Of a DNA stretch of 64,000 bases, positions 6,697 to 13,724 are shown in pieces. The DNA lies in contig NZ_BPRE01000015.1 of NCBI RefSeq assembly GCF_022179765.1, positions 1 to 64,000 of the forward strand, in the 5' to 3' direction. Numbering within the stretch: position 1 is the first letter of the stretch; each line of letters starts with the position of its first letter. Source of the stretch: Methylorubrum suomiense (GTDB lineage Bacteria > Pseudomonadota > Alphaproteobacteria > Rhizobiales > Beijerinckiaceae). Below the pieces are notes generated by a model. That model had not been told where the DNA came from and did no database searches. It saw only the letters and a program-made list of their open reading frames with translations. A program made the position numbers and the translations under genes.

Positions 6697-6906
6697 ATGG
6701 AGCCCCTTGTGCCCGCCGCCGCTGACTTTTGGATCGTTCGCCTCGACGGCGCCTACGCCGTCCGCTCTGCCGCCGGCATCGAGCTTGAGGGCATCCCCTG
6801 CATCGGGGAGGCCGAGTCTCACATCCTCGACCTGAAGCAGGCTGCCCAGGACGACGACGCCGCGCTCGACGACTTCGAGGCCCAGCGCTTGGCGGAGGCG
6901 GCGTGA
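6697..6906 (+). CDS. Small acidic phage protein, first gene of rightward operon
   Basis: A 69-residue acidic protein (WIVRLDGAYAVRSAAGIELEG; acidic C-terminus QAAQDDDAALDDFE). I prefer ATG 6697 because the alternative start at 6667 lies inside operator O4 and before the likely transcription start. Its stop overlaps the next ATG by one base (TGATG). It shows no family match. Position directly behind the repressed promoter makes it an early gene. Confidence 0.55.
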   Translation: MEPLVPAAADFWIVRLDGAYAVRSAAGIELEGIPCIGEAESHILDLKQAAQDDDAALDDFEAQRLAEAA

Positions 6907-7046
6907 TGCTGACCTTCCTCGACGCCCTGTCGCCGCTCCAGGCTCTCGCCGTCTGCGGTCTTGGACCGGCCGTGGGCACGCTTGCCGCATCCTTCTTCGC
7001 CTATGAGGCCGCTTGCTTCGTACGGCTCGCTTGGCGGGGGCGCTGA
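6906..7046 (+). CDS. Very small membrane protein
   Basis: A 46-residue protein, starting at the ATG that overlaps the previous stop. One hydrophobic segment (LQALAVCGLGPAVGTLAASFFAY) is followed by a basic end (VRLAWRGR), typical of a single-span membrane peptide. It overlaps its neighbours on both sides by one base, which supports it as a real gene. Function unknown. Confidence 0.5.
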   Translation: MLTFLDALSPLQALAVCGLGPAVGTLAASFFAYEAACFVRLAWRGR

Positions 7047-7294
7047 TGCTCGCGCCCATCATGCCCTGCGCCTCCGCTGGCGAGATCAGCGACGCTCTCC
7101 GGCGCATCGAAACCAGGATCGCCGAAGCCGCCTACGACGCCGAGGCCATCCGCGACGGGATCTCGTCCGGACTCGGCGGCCCCAACCACCTCGCCCGCGC
7201 CGCCAACCTGCACGCCGAGTTGCTCGGCCTTGCGGCCATGGTCGGCGCCATCGCGAACGCCTCCGCCACCCCCAGCCAGCGAGCCGCAGCATGA
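7046..7294 (+). CDS. Small phage protein with signal-like N-terminus
   Basis: An 82-residue protein. The N-terminus MLAPIMPCASAGEI may be a short signal or hydrophobic anchor; the rest is helical and Ala-rich (EISDALRRIETRIAEAAYDAEAIRD). It overlaps the previous stop by one base and the next ATG by four (ATGA), so it is part of a coupled chain. Unknown function. Confidence 0.5.
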   Translation: MLAPIMPCASAGEISDALRRIETRIAEAAYDAEAIRDGISSGLGGPNHLARAANLHAELLGLAAMVGAIANASATPSQRAAA

Positions 7295-7668
7295 GCGCGC
7301 CCGAAGCCCAACCCGTGTCCACCGCCCAAGCGGCGCGAATCGTCGACCTCTGCGACCGCGCGCTCGCCCAAATCCGCTGGGCCTCCTACTCCGACCTCGT
7401 CGCCCGCATCGAGGACCTCGAGCGACTGGCCGCGCTCCGGTACGGGCAGGTCTACGCCCTCACCTTCGATCACGAGGCGGTCGCGCAGGGCATCCACCGC
7501 AACACCGAGGCGAGCCTCGAGGAGGCGATCGAGCGCGCCGCCAGCGCCGCACGCCGTGGCGCCAGCTTCCTCTTGGAGGCGAACGCCCGCCCGGACCTGA
7601 GCGAACCGCCCGCGAACGTCGTGCTGTTCGCCGCCCACCGCATCCAGGTCGCGGCGGGTCGGCCATGA
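7291..7668 (+). CDS. Small helical phage protein, unknown
   Basis: A 125-residue protein that is strongly helical and charged (AARIVDLCDRALAQIRWASY, DLVARIEDLERLAAL). It starts within an ATGA overlap with the preceding gene and ends in an ATGA overlap with the next, consistent with coupled translation. No family recognised. Confidence 0.55.
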   Translation: MSAPEAQPVSTAQAARIVDLCDRALAQIRWASYSDLVARIEDLERLAALRYGQVYALTFDHEAVAQGIHRNTEASLEEAIERAASAARRGASFLLEANARPDLSEPPANVVLFAAHRIQVAAGRP

Positions 7669-7808
7669 GCGCCGACCAGATCCCCGCCGGCCTCGCCGGC
7701 ATCGCCTTCATTCTTCTCATCGCCTCGCTGTGCGCCTCCGCGACCGCGCGTCGCGACAGTCTCCGCCAGCAGGCAACGGACGACGGGGAGGGCCGCGACC
7801 GTGGCTGA
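7665..7808 (+). CDS. Very small membrane protein
   Basis: A 47-residue protein with one hydrophobic helix (LAGIAFILLIASLCASATA) and a basic/acidic C-terminus. It overlaps the previous stop by four bases and the following GTG start by eight. The second single-span peptide in this operon. Function unknown. Confidence 0.5.
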   Translation: MSADQIPAGLAGIAFILLIASLCASATARRDSLRQQATDDGEGRDRG

Positions 7809-8136
7809 TCACATCACCCGCACAGGCCTCGCGCCCGCCGGTCTCCTCGACGACCTGCACGCCATCGGACGCTACGGGCCCTTCCACGTCGATCCGGCGC
7901 GGACCGCCTGCGTCGTCGATCGTGAGGGCCACGGCGTCGTCACCATCGCCGCGGCCGATTGCGGTCCGGCCCTCCGGCGGAAGCTCGCCGAGCTGCTCGC
8001 GGCGGATCTCACCCACCTCGAAATCGAGGCCCGGGCGATCCGCGACCCCTTCGACCCGAACCACCTCAACGCCGTGTCCGAGCAGAGCCGCGCCCTTGGC
8101 GAGCGGCTGGCCCGGCGCCGCTCTGCTGCGGAGTGA
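7801..8136 (+). CDS. Phage protein, unknown
   Basis: A 111-residue protein from a GTG at 7801 with GGGGAGG upstream. It has a mixed alpha/beta look (YGPFHVDPARTACVVDREGHG, then helical RRKLAELLAADLTHLEIEAR). Such proteins commonly precede RecT-type genes in alphaproteobacterial prophages, but I recognise no domain. It is followed by a 5-base gap before the next ATG. Confidence 0.55.
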   Translation: MADHITRTGLAPAGLLDDLHAIGRYGPFHVDPARTACVVDREGHGVVTIAAADCGPALRRKLAELLAADLTHLEIEARAIRDPFDPNHLNAVSEQSRALGERLARRRSAAE

Positions 8137-8141
8137 CCGAC

Positions 8142-9065
8142 ATGGAGATGATCGACAAGGCCGGGACCACGGAGGCCGATCCTTTCGCGTGGTACCGAGA
8201 CAATCTCGCGGGAAAGATTGAGCACCTCGATCTCGGGCACGCTCCCTGCGGGTTCTTCCGACTGCGGACGCGCGAGGGCGACCTGTTGCCCGTTGCGGTC
8301 TGGCAGGAGCAGGGCGTCCGCTGGGCGAAGGTTGGCGCGAACGACCCGACGTGCCTCGCTGAGGGCGAGCAGGAGTTCTGCGAGCGCGTCATCGCATTCT
8401 GCTGGCGCTCGCCCATCACGGAGGCGGTCTATTTCGCCGTGACCGAGGAGGGGGCGCCGTGGCCCGACCTACCTCCGGAGCGGACCACCGATTACGCGAA
8501 CATGCCGAGCGACCCGTTGGAGGCGCTCCGGATCGAGCTCGAAGGCGAGCGGGTCGAGGCCGAGGCGTGGCTCGCGACGCCGATCTCCGATCAGGCCGGC
8601 GCCGACCGTGCCGCGAATTGGGCGCTGCGCTTCGCCGACATGGAGAAGCGCGCCCAGGAGGGGCGGCGCACCGAGAAGGTGCCGCACGAGAAGGCGGCCA
8701 AAGAGGTCGACGCCCGTTGGCGCCCGGTGCAGGACGCCGCCGGCGCCCTCAAAGCCCGGCTGAAGGACGCGCAGACGCCGTTCCTCGTCGAGAAGCGGCG
8801 TCGGGAGGCCGAGGAGCGCGCCGCAGCCGCCCAGGCCGGTGAGGCGATCCGGCCCGCCGCGAGCGCTGCCGCTGGCACCGCCGGCCGCAAGACGAGCCTT
8901 CGCGTCGTTCGAACCGCCGCCATCGACGACTTCGACGCCGCGCTGATGGCGCTGAAGGACGCGCCCGAAATCCGTGAACTCGTGCAGCGGCTCGCCAACC
9001 GCGTCGCCGCCGCCGGCACTGCGCTGCCCGGCACGCGCATCGTCACCACCGACAAAGCCGCCTGA
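8142..9065 (+). CDS. Phage recombination-operon protein, coiled-coil
   Basis: A 307-residue protein from ATG 8142. The first ~100 residues form an alpha/beta region (FRLRTREGDLLPVAVWQEQG). The middle is a long charged helical region (EVDARWRPVQDAAGALKARL, FLVEKRRREAEERAAAAQAG) likely to be coiled coil. It lies 11 bases before the RecT-like gene, with which it probably works. It is not a recognisable exonuclease: no conserved nuclease acidic motif is visible. Conserved companion of phage recombinases, function unknown. Confidence 0.6.
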   Translation: MEMIDKAGTTEADPFAWYRDNLAGKIEHLDLGHAPCGFFRLRTREGDLLPVAVWQEQGVRWAKVGANDPTCLAEGEQEFCERVIAFCWRSPITEAVYFAVTEEGAPWPDLPPERTTDYANMPSDPLEALRIELEGERVEAEAWLATPISDQAGADRAANWALRFADMEKRAQEGRRTEKVPHEKAAKEVDARWRPVQDAAGALKARLKDAQTPFLVEKRRREAEERAAAAQAGEAIRPAASAAAGTAGRKTSLRVVRTAAIDDFDAALMALKDAPEIRELVQRLANRVAAAGTALPGTRIVTTDKAA

Positions 9066-9076
9066 GGAGAGAACCG

Positions 9077-10189
9077 ATGAACGCGCGCGCCCAACTCCCC
9101 GCCGTCCAGGATCAGCCCCGCCCGTCGCAAATGTTCGCTCCGGTCGGCATCTTCGCCGCCCCTGACAAGTTCGAGCACTCCCAGCGCGTGGCGAAGGTGT
9201 TCGCCGACTCGCAACTCGTACCGCCGCACTTCAAGGGCAAGATCGCCGACTGCCTGATCGCCCTGAACATCGCCGACCGGATGCAGGAAGATCCGCTGAC
9301 GGTGATGCAGAACCTCGCGATCGTGTCCGGCAAGCCGTGCTGGCAGACGCAGTACATGATCGCCCGGGCCAACAAGTCGGGCGTGTTCGCCACGCGGATC
9401 ACATGGAAGTCGGAAGGGCAGGGCGAGCGGCTGGAAGTCACCGCGGGCGCCACGTTGGCCGACAGCGGCGAGGTTGTGTCTGTCGCCGTCTCGATGGCGA
9501 TGGCGAAGGCCGACGGTTGGACCAAGAACGCCAAATACACCACCATGCCGGAGCACATGCTCCGGTGGCGCTCGGCGGCGATGCTGATCCGCCTCTACGC
9601 ACCGGAGGTGATGCTCGGCATTCAGTCTACCGAGGAGGTCGAGGACGCGACGCCGAGCGCGCCGCGCGACGTCACTCCGCCCCGGCAGATCGAGAGCAGC
9701 ACCAGCCCAAGCGGATCGCGTCCGAGCGGCCCGCCGCGCCTCACCACCGCGAAGCCTGCTGCTGCGCCTGGGAAGCCCACGCCTGCCGATGGGCAGGAAG
9801 TTTCCCGGGCGGTCGAGGACGACGCCGAAACGGTCGTCACGCAGTTCGAAAGCGACGTGCAGCTCGCCCGCACCGAGCAGGACATCGCCGACTGCGAAGA
9901 TGCTCTGACACCATACGCCGAGTCCGACCGCCTATCGCGCGATCAGCGGAACCGGGTCGAGAACGCGGCCGAGGCCGCTCGCGCGCGGATCAAGGCGCCG
10001 GCTGGACAGGAGACGCAGCAGGACGATGGGGAGGAGGCACCCGTCGATCCGAACGACCCGGATTTTAAGCGCGGGGCCGAGGATCGGCGGAAGGGTCAGA
10101 AGCGGTGCGTAATCTCGGCCATCACCGCTGACGAGAAGCGCATGGCCGCCTGGAAAGCCGGGTTCGACTCCGTCGAGGCGGAGGGCTGA
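9077..10189 (+). CDS. RecT-like single-strand annealing protein with RMF/CrpP-like tail
   Basis: A 370-residue protein preceded by GAGGAGAG. Residues ~20-195 resemble the RecT family: FEHSQRVAKVFADSQLVPP, NIADRMQEDPLTVMQNLAIV, then KADGWTKNAKYTTMPEHML and LRWRSAAMLIRLYAPEVMLG. RecT proteins anneal single-stranded DNA during phage recombination. A Pro/Ser-rich linker and a helical region follow. The last ~45 residues (RGAEDRRKGQKR, then EKRMAAWKAGF) match the spacing of RMF/CrpP-like domains, as in the GapR-like protein at 1.7-2.4 kb. No partner exonuclease is visible. Confidence 0.75.
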   Translation: MNARAQLPAVQDQPRPSQMFAPVGIFAAPDKFEHSQRVAKVFADSQLVPPHFKGKIADCLIALNIADRMQEDPLTVMQNLAIVSGKPCWQTQYMIARANKSGVFATRITWKSEGQGERLEVTAGATLADSGEVVSVAVSMAMAKADGWTKNAKYTTMPEHMLRWRSAAMLIRLYAPEVMLGIQSTEEVEDATPSAPRDVTPPRQIESSTSPSGSRPSGPPRLTTAKPAAAPGKPTPADGQEVSRAVEDDAETVVTQFESDVQLARTEQDIADCEDALTPYAESDRLSRDQRNRVENAAEAARARIKAPAGQETQQDDGEEAPVDPNDPDFKRGAEDRRKGQKRCVISAITADEKRMAAWKAGFDSVEAEG

Positions 10190-10192
10190 GCC

Positions 10193-10405
10193 GTGGCGGA
10201 GGCGAAACCAGTCACCCTCATGCTGAGCGTCGAAGACGCTCGGCACCTCTCATCCGGCATGGCTGACCTGCTGTGCTGGTGCCGCGGCTTCATCGCCGGC
10301 CGGGCAGACGACCACGACAGCCACCCCATGGGCGTCGAGCAGACCCGCACGCTTCGGCTCAAGCTGATCCGGGCCATCGAGGATGCAGGCGGGGAGACTG
10401 CCTGA
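10193..10405 (+). CDS. Small phage protein, unknown
   Basis: A 70-residue protein starting at GTG 10193, three bases after the RecT-like stop. Its centre has LLCWCRGFIAGRADDH and the end is basic and helical (TRTLRLKLIRAIEDAG). The two Cys and one His could bind metal but no motif is clear. Its position in the recombination operon is the main support. Confidence 0.5.
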   Translation: MAEAKPVTLMLSVEDARHLSSGMADLLCWCRGFIAGRADDHDSHPMGVEQTRTLRLKLIRAIEDAGGETA

Positions 10406-10406
10406 C

Positions 10407-10775
10407 ATGGCCCGCCCCACCCTCGTCGACGATCTTCTCGTCGGCCGCGCGCTCCACCAAGCGCGCCGCCGTCGCGGCCTCCGCCAGAGCGAGGTTGCTG
10501 TCGCGGTCGGCATCTCGGTCCGCACGCTCCAGGATTACGAGTTCGGCCGCAGCAGTGTGCCGGCCTCGCGCCACAAACTCCTCGCCGAGGCGCTGGGTCT
10601 AGATCCGACCCTCCTGAGCGCCCCGGAGACGCCGGCGCCTCTGTCCGAGCCCCTCGCGCCCGACGAGGCCGCTTGGCTCGCCCTCTACCACCGCCTGCCG
10701 ACGTGGTTCCGCGCGCTGTTCCGGCGCCGCCATGCCGCGTCCCAGCCCGCCGCCCAGGAGAGCGCCGCATGCTGA
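10407..10775 (+). CDS. XRE-family transcriptional regulator
   Basis: A 122-residue protein from ATG 10407, one base after the previous stop. Residues ~15-70 form an XRE helix-turn-helix (LHQARRRRGLRQSEVAVAVG, ISVRTLQDYEFGRSSVPA), followed by a Pro-rich linker and a helical tail. It overlaps the next gene by 7 bases. It is a third regulator in the element besides Cro and the S24 repressor, and may act on late or excision genes (inference). Confidence 0.7.
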   Translation: MARPTLVDDLLVGRALHQARRRRGLRQSEVAVAVGISVRTLQDYEFGRSSVPASRHKLLAEALGLDPTLLSAPETPAPLSEPLAPDEAAWLALYHRLPTWFRALFRRRHAASQPAAQESAAC

Positions 10776-11152
10776 ATATCGCAGACCTCGCGGGCCTCGA
10801 TCTTTCCGCCATGCTCGCGCTCAGCGCCCGGCTGGATGCCGCCGCCCTGCACCAGGATCGGTGCCGCCGGCAGGCCGCGCGCTTCGAAGTCCCCGACGGC
10901 TTCCTTGGGACCGCCCAGGCCGTCGAGGAGATGGACGCCCACGCCGCTGCAATCGCCGACGGCGCGCGGCTGGTGTCCCTCATGGCTCGGCTTCTCGCCG
11001 ACGAGAACCGGAGCCGGCCCGCGCCGGTCCTGCGGATCGTACCGCGCTCCGAGCCGCCGACCGCCTCTCCGCAGCCCGAGCCCTCCCGCACCGGCATCGT
11101 GGCCAGGCTCTGGGCGCGCCTTAACGGCTCCCCGACTGCGGAAGCGGCGTGA
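10769..11152 (+). CDS. Phage protein, unknown
   Basis: A 127-residue protein from ATG 10769 overlapping the previous stop by 7 bases. It is helical and Ala/Leu-rich (AMLALSARLDAAALHQDRCR) with a Pro-rich segment and a short C-terminal helix (GIVARLWARLNG). The stop overlaps the next ATG by one base. No family recognised. Confidence 0.5.
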   Translation: MLNIADLAGLDLSAMLALSARLDAAALHQDRCRRQAARFEVPDGFLGTAQAVEEMDAHAAAIADGARLVSLMARLLADENRSRPAPVLRIVPRSEPPTASPQPEPSRTGIVARLWARLNGSPTAEAA

Positions 11153-11574
11153 TGGTCGCCTATTCCTTCAAGAAGCGGTTCGGCCCGCCCATCCTCGCAG
11201 GCACGAAGGCACAAACGATCCGCGCCGATCGGAAGCGCCACGCGCGGCAGGGTGAGGAGCTACAGCTCTACACCGGGATGCGGACGCGCCATTGCACGCT
11301 GCTCGGCCGCCCGACCTGCCTTTCCGTGATGCCCGTGCGCCTGTGCTTCTCGGAGCGCAGCGCGACCGAACTGTTCGAGGTGGGCGGCGAGCATCTGAGC
11401 CCGACGGCGATGGATGCGTTCGCCCGCGCCGACGGCTTCGCCAACGTCGAGGACATGGCCCGGTTTTGGTGGGCCGAGCACCCGCCGGAGGAGGGCGACC
11501 GCATCGCCTTCGAGGGCGTGCTGATCCGCTGGCAGCCGTTCCAAGCTGCCCTCACCCTTCCCGCCGTGGCTTGA
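11152..11574 (+). CDS. ASCH/PUA-like domain phage protein
   Basis: A 140-residue protein starting at the ATG that overlaps the previous stop. The N-terminal pattern YSFKKRFGPPILAGTKAQTI, then GEELQLYTGMRTRHC, is typical of small phage ASCH/PUA-fold proteins; a WWAEHPPEEGDRIAFEGVLI segment closes the fold. ASCH domains are thought to bind RNA or nucleotides; some are cytidine-related enzymes. The exact role is unknown. It is the last gene of the densely packed part of the rightward operon. Confidence 0.65.
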   Translation: MVAYSFKKRFGPPILAGTKAQTIRADRKRHARQGEELQLYTGMRTRHCTLLGRPTCLSVMPVRLCFSERSATELFEVGGEHLSPTAMDAFARADGFANVEDMARFWWAEHPPEEGDRIAFEGVLIRWQPFQAALTLPAVA

Positions 11575-11664
11575 TACATCATGCCAACAAATCCTTCGAA
11601 AAGAGTGCGACAGGGCGAGGCAAGAGGGGATTTGACGCCCTTTCTACGCAGCCTCAGAGGTTAC

Positions 11665-11847
11665 TCAACGACCAGCAAGCCGCTTAGCTTGCTCAGTCAA
11701 TCGAGCTTTAGCAATCTTCCGATCTTCGTCTCGAAGGCGATCAGCAGATGTTACCAGACCCACAATTTCCAAAAAATTCATTTGGCCCCAACGCCTTTGC
11801 AGAGTTGGCGACACAACGCACGCACGATCTTTTGTCAAAAATGCCAT
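11665..11847 (-). CDS. Small protein with sequestered ribosome site, unknown
   Basis: A 60-residue basic protein (MAFLTKDRACVVSPTLQRRW start; ends with a helical DRKIAKARLTEQAKRLAGR). A strong ribosome site GGAGG lies 5 bases before the ATG at 11847, inside a 7-bp hairpin. The local DNA is richer in A+T than the neighbouring genes, and it is transcribed against the operon, so it may be an inserted accessory gene. No family recognised. Confidence 0.45.
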   Translation of the reverse strand: MAFLTKDRACVVSPTLQRRWGQMNFLEIVGLVTSADRLRDEDRKIAKARLTEQAKRLAGR

Positions 11848-11852
11848 TCGAT

Positions 11853-11870
11853 CCTCCGAAAACTCGGAGG
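11853..11870 (-). promoter_or_regulatory. Hairpin covering a Shine-Dalgarno sequence
   Basis: CCTCCGA and TCGGAGG form a perfect 7-bp stem with a 4-base loop. On the minus strand the downstream arm contains the GGAGG of the gene at 11847, paired with CCTCC upstream. If formed in RNA it would hide the ribosome site. No T-run follows on either strand, so a terminator is less likely. Confidence 0.45.
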
Positions 11871-11892
11871 TTCAAGATCGTCACTTAAAGGG

Positions 11893-12210
11893 ATGTTCCC
11901 GTCAAAGCACCTTAATCTGGGCTCGAAGGCGCATGTCCCGTGTCCCTTCGATATCGCCAGCAAAAAAGCCGGGCTCGGATTCGCTGCTGGCTTGGGGAAA
12001 GAGTCTGGTGGCTCCTTAATCCCGGCGCCGGGCTCGACGCCGTGTTGGTCTGTGTTGGCTTTATCGCAGACGGCGACGCGCCAGGAGGATGAGGCTGCCT
12101 TCAAGCGTCTCGCGCGCGAGCGGCATCCGGATCGCCCGGGCGGCTCGCACGACATGATGGCGGACCTTAACCGGGCCCGCGAGCAGGGGATGAAGGAGAG
12201 GGGGCAATGA
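11893..12210 (+). CDS. J-domain-like phage protein
   Basis: A 105-residue frame. The C-terminal half matches a short J domain: a helix-I-like CWSVLALSQTATRQEDEAAF, the hallmark HPD in RLARERHPDRPGGSHDMMAD, then LNRAREQGMKER. J domains recruit Hsp70 (DnaK); small phage versions are common before integrase or excisionase genes. The N-terminal ~50 residues have no support, so the true start could be later (for example GTG 12052). The stop overlaps the xis-like start in an ATGA arrangement, which supports translation of this end. Confidence 0.5.
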   Translation: MFPSKHLNLGSKAHVPCPFDIASKKAGLGFAAGLGKESGGSLIPAPGSTPCWSVLALSQTATRQEDEAAFKRLARERHPDRPGGSHDMMADLNRAREQGMKERGQ

Positions 12211-12407
12211 GCGATCCCGCACGACACGTTGTGCCGTTTCAGGCAGCAGCTCGCGAACTAGGACTGAGCGCGGCGACGCTTCGCCGGATGTGCAACGACG
12301 GGAAGGGGCCGACCCTCCTCCGCCTCAGCGAGCGTCGCCTCGGGGTCCGTCGCGGCGACCTCGACGCGTGGCTGAAGACTCGTGAGGTAGGCGCCAAGCA
12401 GGTCTAA
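12207..12407 (+). CDS. AlpA/excisionase-like HTH protein
   Basis: A 66-residue winged-helix/MerR-like protein of the helix_turn_helix_17 kind: VPFQAAARELGLSAATLRRM, CNDGKGPTLLRL, then RRGDLDAWLKTRE. Such proteins act as excisionases or AlpA-like activators of integrase. The start overlaps the J-like stop. Its last 150 bases are antisense to the 3' end of the convergent integrase gene, so each is transcribed through the other. Confidence 0.7.
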   Translation: MSDPARHVVPFQAAARELGLSAATLRRMCNDGKGPTLLRLSERRLGVRRGDLDAWLKTREVGAKQV

Positions 12408-13541
12408 CGCTTCGCGCTTCTCAGTCGCGTAGAGCGCCCGATTGTAGATGCCGGCCACGCCCCCCTTGTGGCCGGAGATGTGGTTCAGCACCGCTTCGTT
12501 GACGTGCGGCAACACCTTGAGGCGCTCGGCCATCACCGTCGAGGCCGTGCGGCGCAGGTCGTGAAGCCGCCAGCCCGTCACGCCCGACCGTTTATCGAGC
12601 GAGGCCTTCGCTCGCGAAAATCCCTGAAAGCCGCCAACACCTTGGCCGAACACCAACGAGCGGCCTTCGACGCGATCCGTCGTCGAGAGGATTCGGAGCG
12701 CGGCCGACGACAGCGGCACGTCGTGACCCTGGCCGTTTTTTACACGCTCGTTCGGGAGCGACCACACGGCGCCCGCGAGATCCACTTCGGACCAGTTCAT
12801 ATCAGCGACCTCGTCACGCCGCTGGCCGGTCAGAAGTAGAAGCCGGACGATGCGGCCGAAGTCGTCGTCCCGGCAGGCCGCCAGCACCCGTGTGATCTCA
12901 TTTACGGTCAGAACCCGCGCTCGCCGCACCTCCGGCGCCGGCTTCGGCACACCCATGACGGGGTTTATCTCGGCCGCCCCTGTACCGACGAGCCACGCGA
13001 AATGCGCCGACAGTGCCGCGCGGGCGCGATTGGCCGCGTGCGGGCCGGTCTCACGGCGGATCTTGGCGAGATGCTCGGCAATCTCCTGCCGGCCGACCGT
13101 ATGCAGCGGGAGCTTATGCAGAGGCTTCCAGACGGTGCGCAGGTATCGCCCGGCCTCCGCGAGGTAGGCGGGACGCAGATGCGAAGACACCGCGTTGAGG
13201 TATGGCTCGACGACGGCGCCGAAAGTGACAGCCGCCCGCGCCTTGGCCTTCACCTTTTCCGCGTGGGGGTCCTCACCGAGCTTGGCCCGCGCCAACCGCT
13301 CACCCGCCGCGCGGCGGGCCTCGGTCGCCGAGAGGATGCCGACCTTTCCCAGCGTCTCCCGCTTCGATTGGCCGAGCGCGTTTCGGTACTGCACGACCCA
13401 AGTCCTGGAGCCGCCCTTGCTCAGGCTCATCCCGAAGCCCGGAAGATCGTCATCGAACACCACGAGCTTGTCGCGCCCGGCCGGGAGCTTCAGGGCAGCG
13501 GCGGTCTGGTTCGTGAGGCGCATCGCCGTCCCGGTAAGCAC
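12258..13541 (-). CDS. int: Tyrosine integrase (DUF4102-type, P4/CP4-57-like)
   Basis: A 427-residue site-specific recombinase. The N-terminus (LTNQTAAALKLPAG, DDDLPGFGMSLSKGGSRTWV) is the DUF4102 arm-type binding domain. The catalytic core shows the first Arg in LLLTGQRRDEV, the HxxR box in LHDLRRTAST, the second His in NHISGHKGG and the nucleophilic Tyr in AGIYNRALY. These enzymes commonly use tRNA 3' ends; here a tRNA-Thr 3' half lies 138 bases upstream of the start. Its 3' end overlaps the excisionase-like gene on the other strand by 150 bases. Confidence 0.92.
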   Translation of the reverse strand: MLTGTAMRLTNQTAAALKLPAGRDKLVVFDDDLPGFGMSLSKGGSRTWVVQYRNALGQSKRETLGKVGILSATEARRAAGERLARAKLGEDPHAEKVKAKARAAVTFGAVVEPYLNAVSSHLRPAYLAEAGRYLRTVWKPLHKLPLHTVGRQEIAEHLAKIRRETGPHAANRARAALSAHFAWLVGTGAAEINPVMGVPKPAPEVRRARVLTVNEITRVLAACRDDDFGRIVRLLLLTGQRRDEVADMNWSEVDLAGAVWSLPNERVKNGQGHDVPLSSAALRILSTTDRVEGRSLVFGQGVGGFQGFSRAKASLDKRSGVTGWRLHDLRRTASTVMAERLKVLPHVNEAVLNHISGHKGGVAGIYNRALYATEKREALDLLGAYLTSLQPRVEVAATDPEATLAEAEEGRPLPVVAHPAKRRRAQS

Positions 13542-13647
13542 ATGGTAAGCAGCCGAACGGTCCCCTATGGTCGCCCCGTTCGCATCGTGAGAGGGTACAC
13601 GTGCGCAAGCCTCTCACAACACGTCGCTTCTTCGGCCCGGTAAGCAG
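13533..13647. repeat. Three GGTAAGCA direct repeats (possible Int/Xis arm sites)
   Basis: GGTAAGCA occurs at 13533-13540, 13544-13551 and 13639-13646. The first two are 11 bases apart, one helical turn; the third is about 35 bases before the tRNA-derived core. The last is followed by a 6-bp inverted repeat AGCAGT/ACTGCT (13643-13648, 13661-13666). Placement between int and the att core suits recombinase arm sites; this is inference. Confidence 0.35.
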
Positions 13648-13679
13648 TCCTGTCAACTGAACTGCTACATAACCCGTGT

Positions 13680-13724
13680 TTCGTAATGAGGGGGTCGGGG
13701 GTTCGAATCCCTCTTGCGGCACCA
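13680..13724 (+). pseudogene. Displaced 3' half of tRNA-Thr(CGT): right attachment site
   Basis: From the anticodon loop to the CCA end: loop TTCGTAA (anticodon CGT at 13682-13684), 3' anticodon stem TGAGG, variable GGGTC, T-arm GGGGG-TTCGAAT-CCCTC, acceptor TTGCGGC, discriminator A and CCA. The sequence 5' of the loop does not pair with TGAGG and no D-arm is present, so this is not a working tRNA. It marks the element-chromosome boundary (attR); an intact tRNA-Thr with 5' end GCCGCAA is expected at the other end, beyond position 1. Confidence 0.8.

Noticed and set aside
11853..11870. Reading the hairpin as a factor-independent terminator
   Set aside because: No T-run on either strand and the stem exactly covers a Shine-Dalgarno sequence, so regulation of the small gene is the better reading.
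11835..12227. 130-codon minus-strand frame opposite the J-like gene
   Set aside because: Cys/Pro/Arg-rich, no ribosome site, antisense to the HPD-containing frame.
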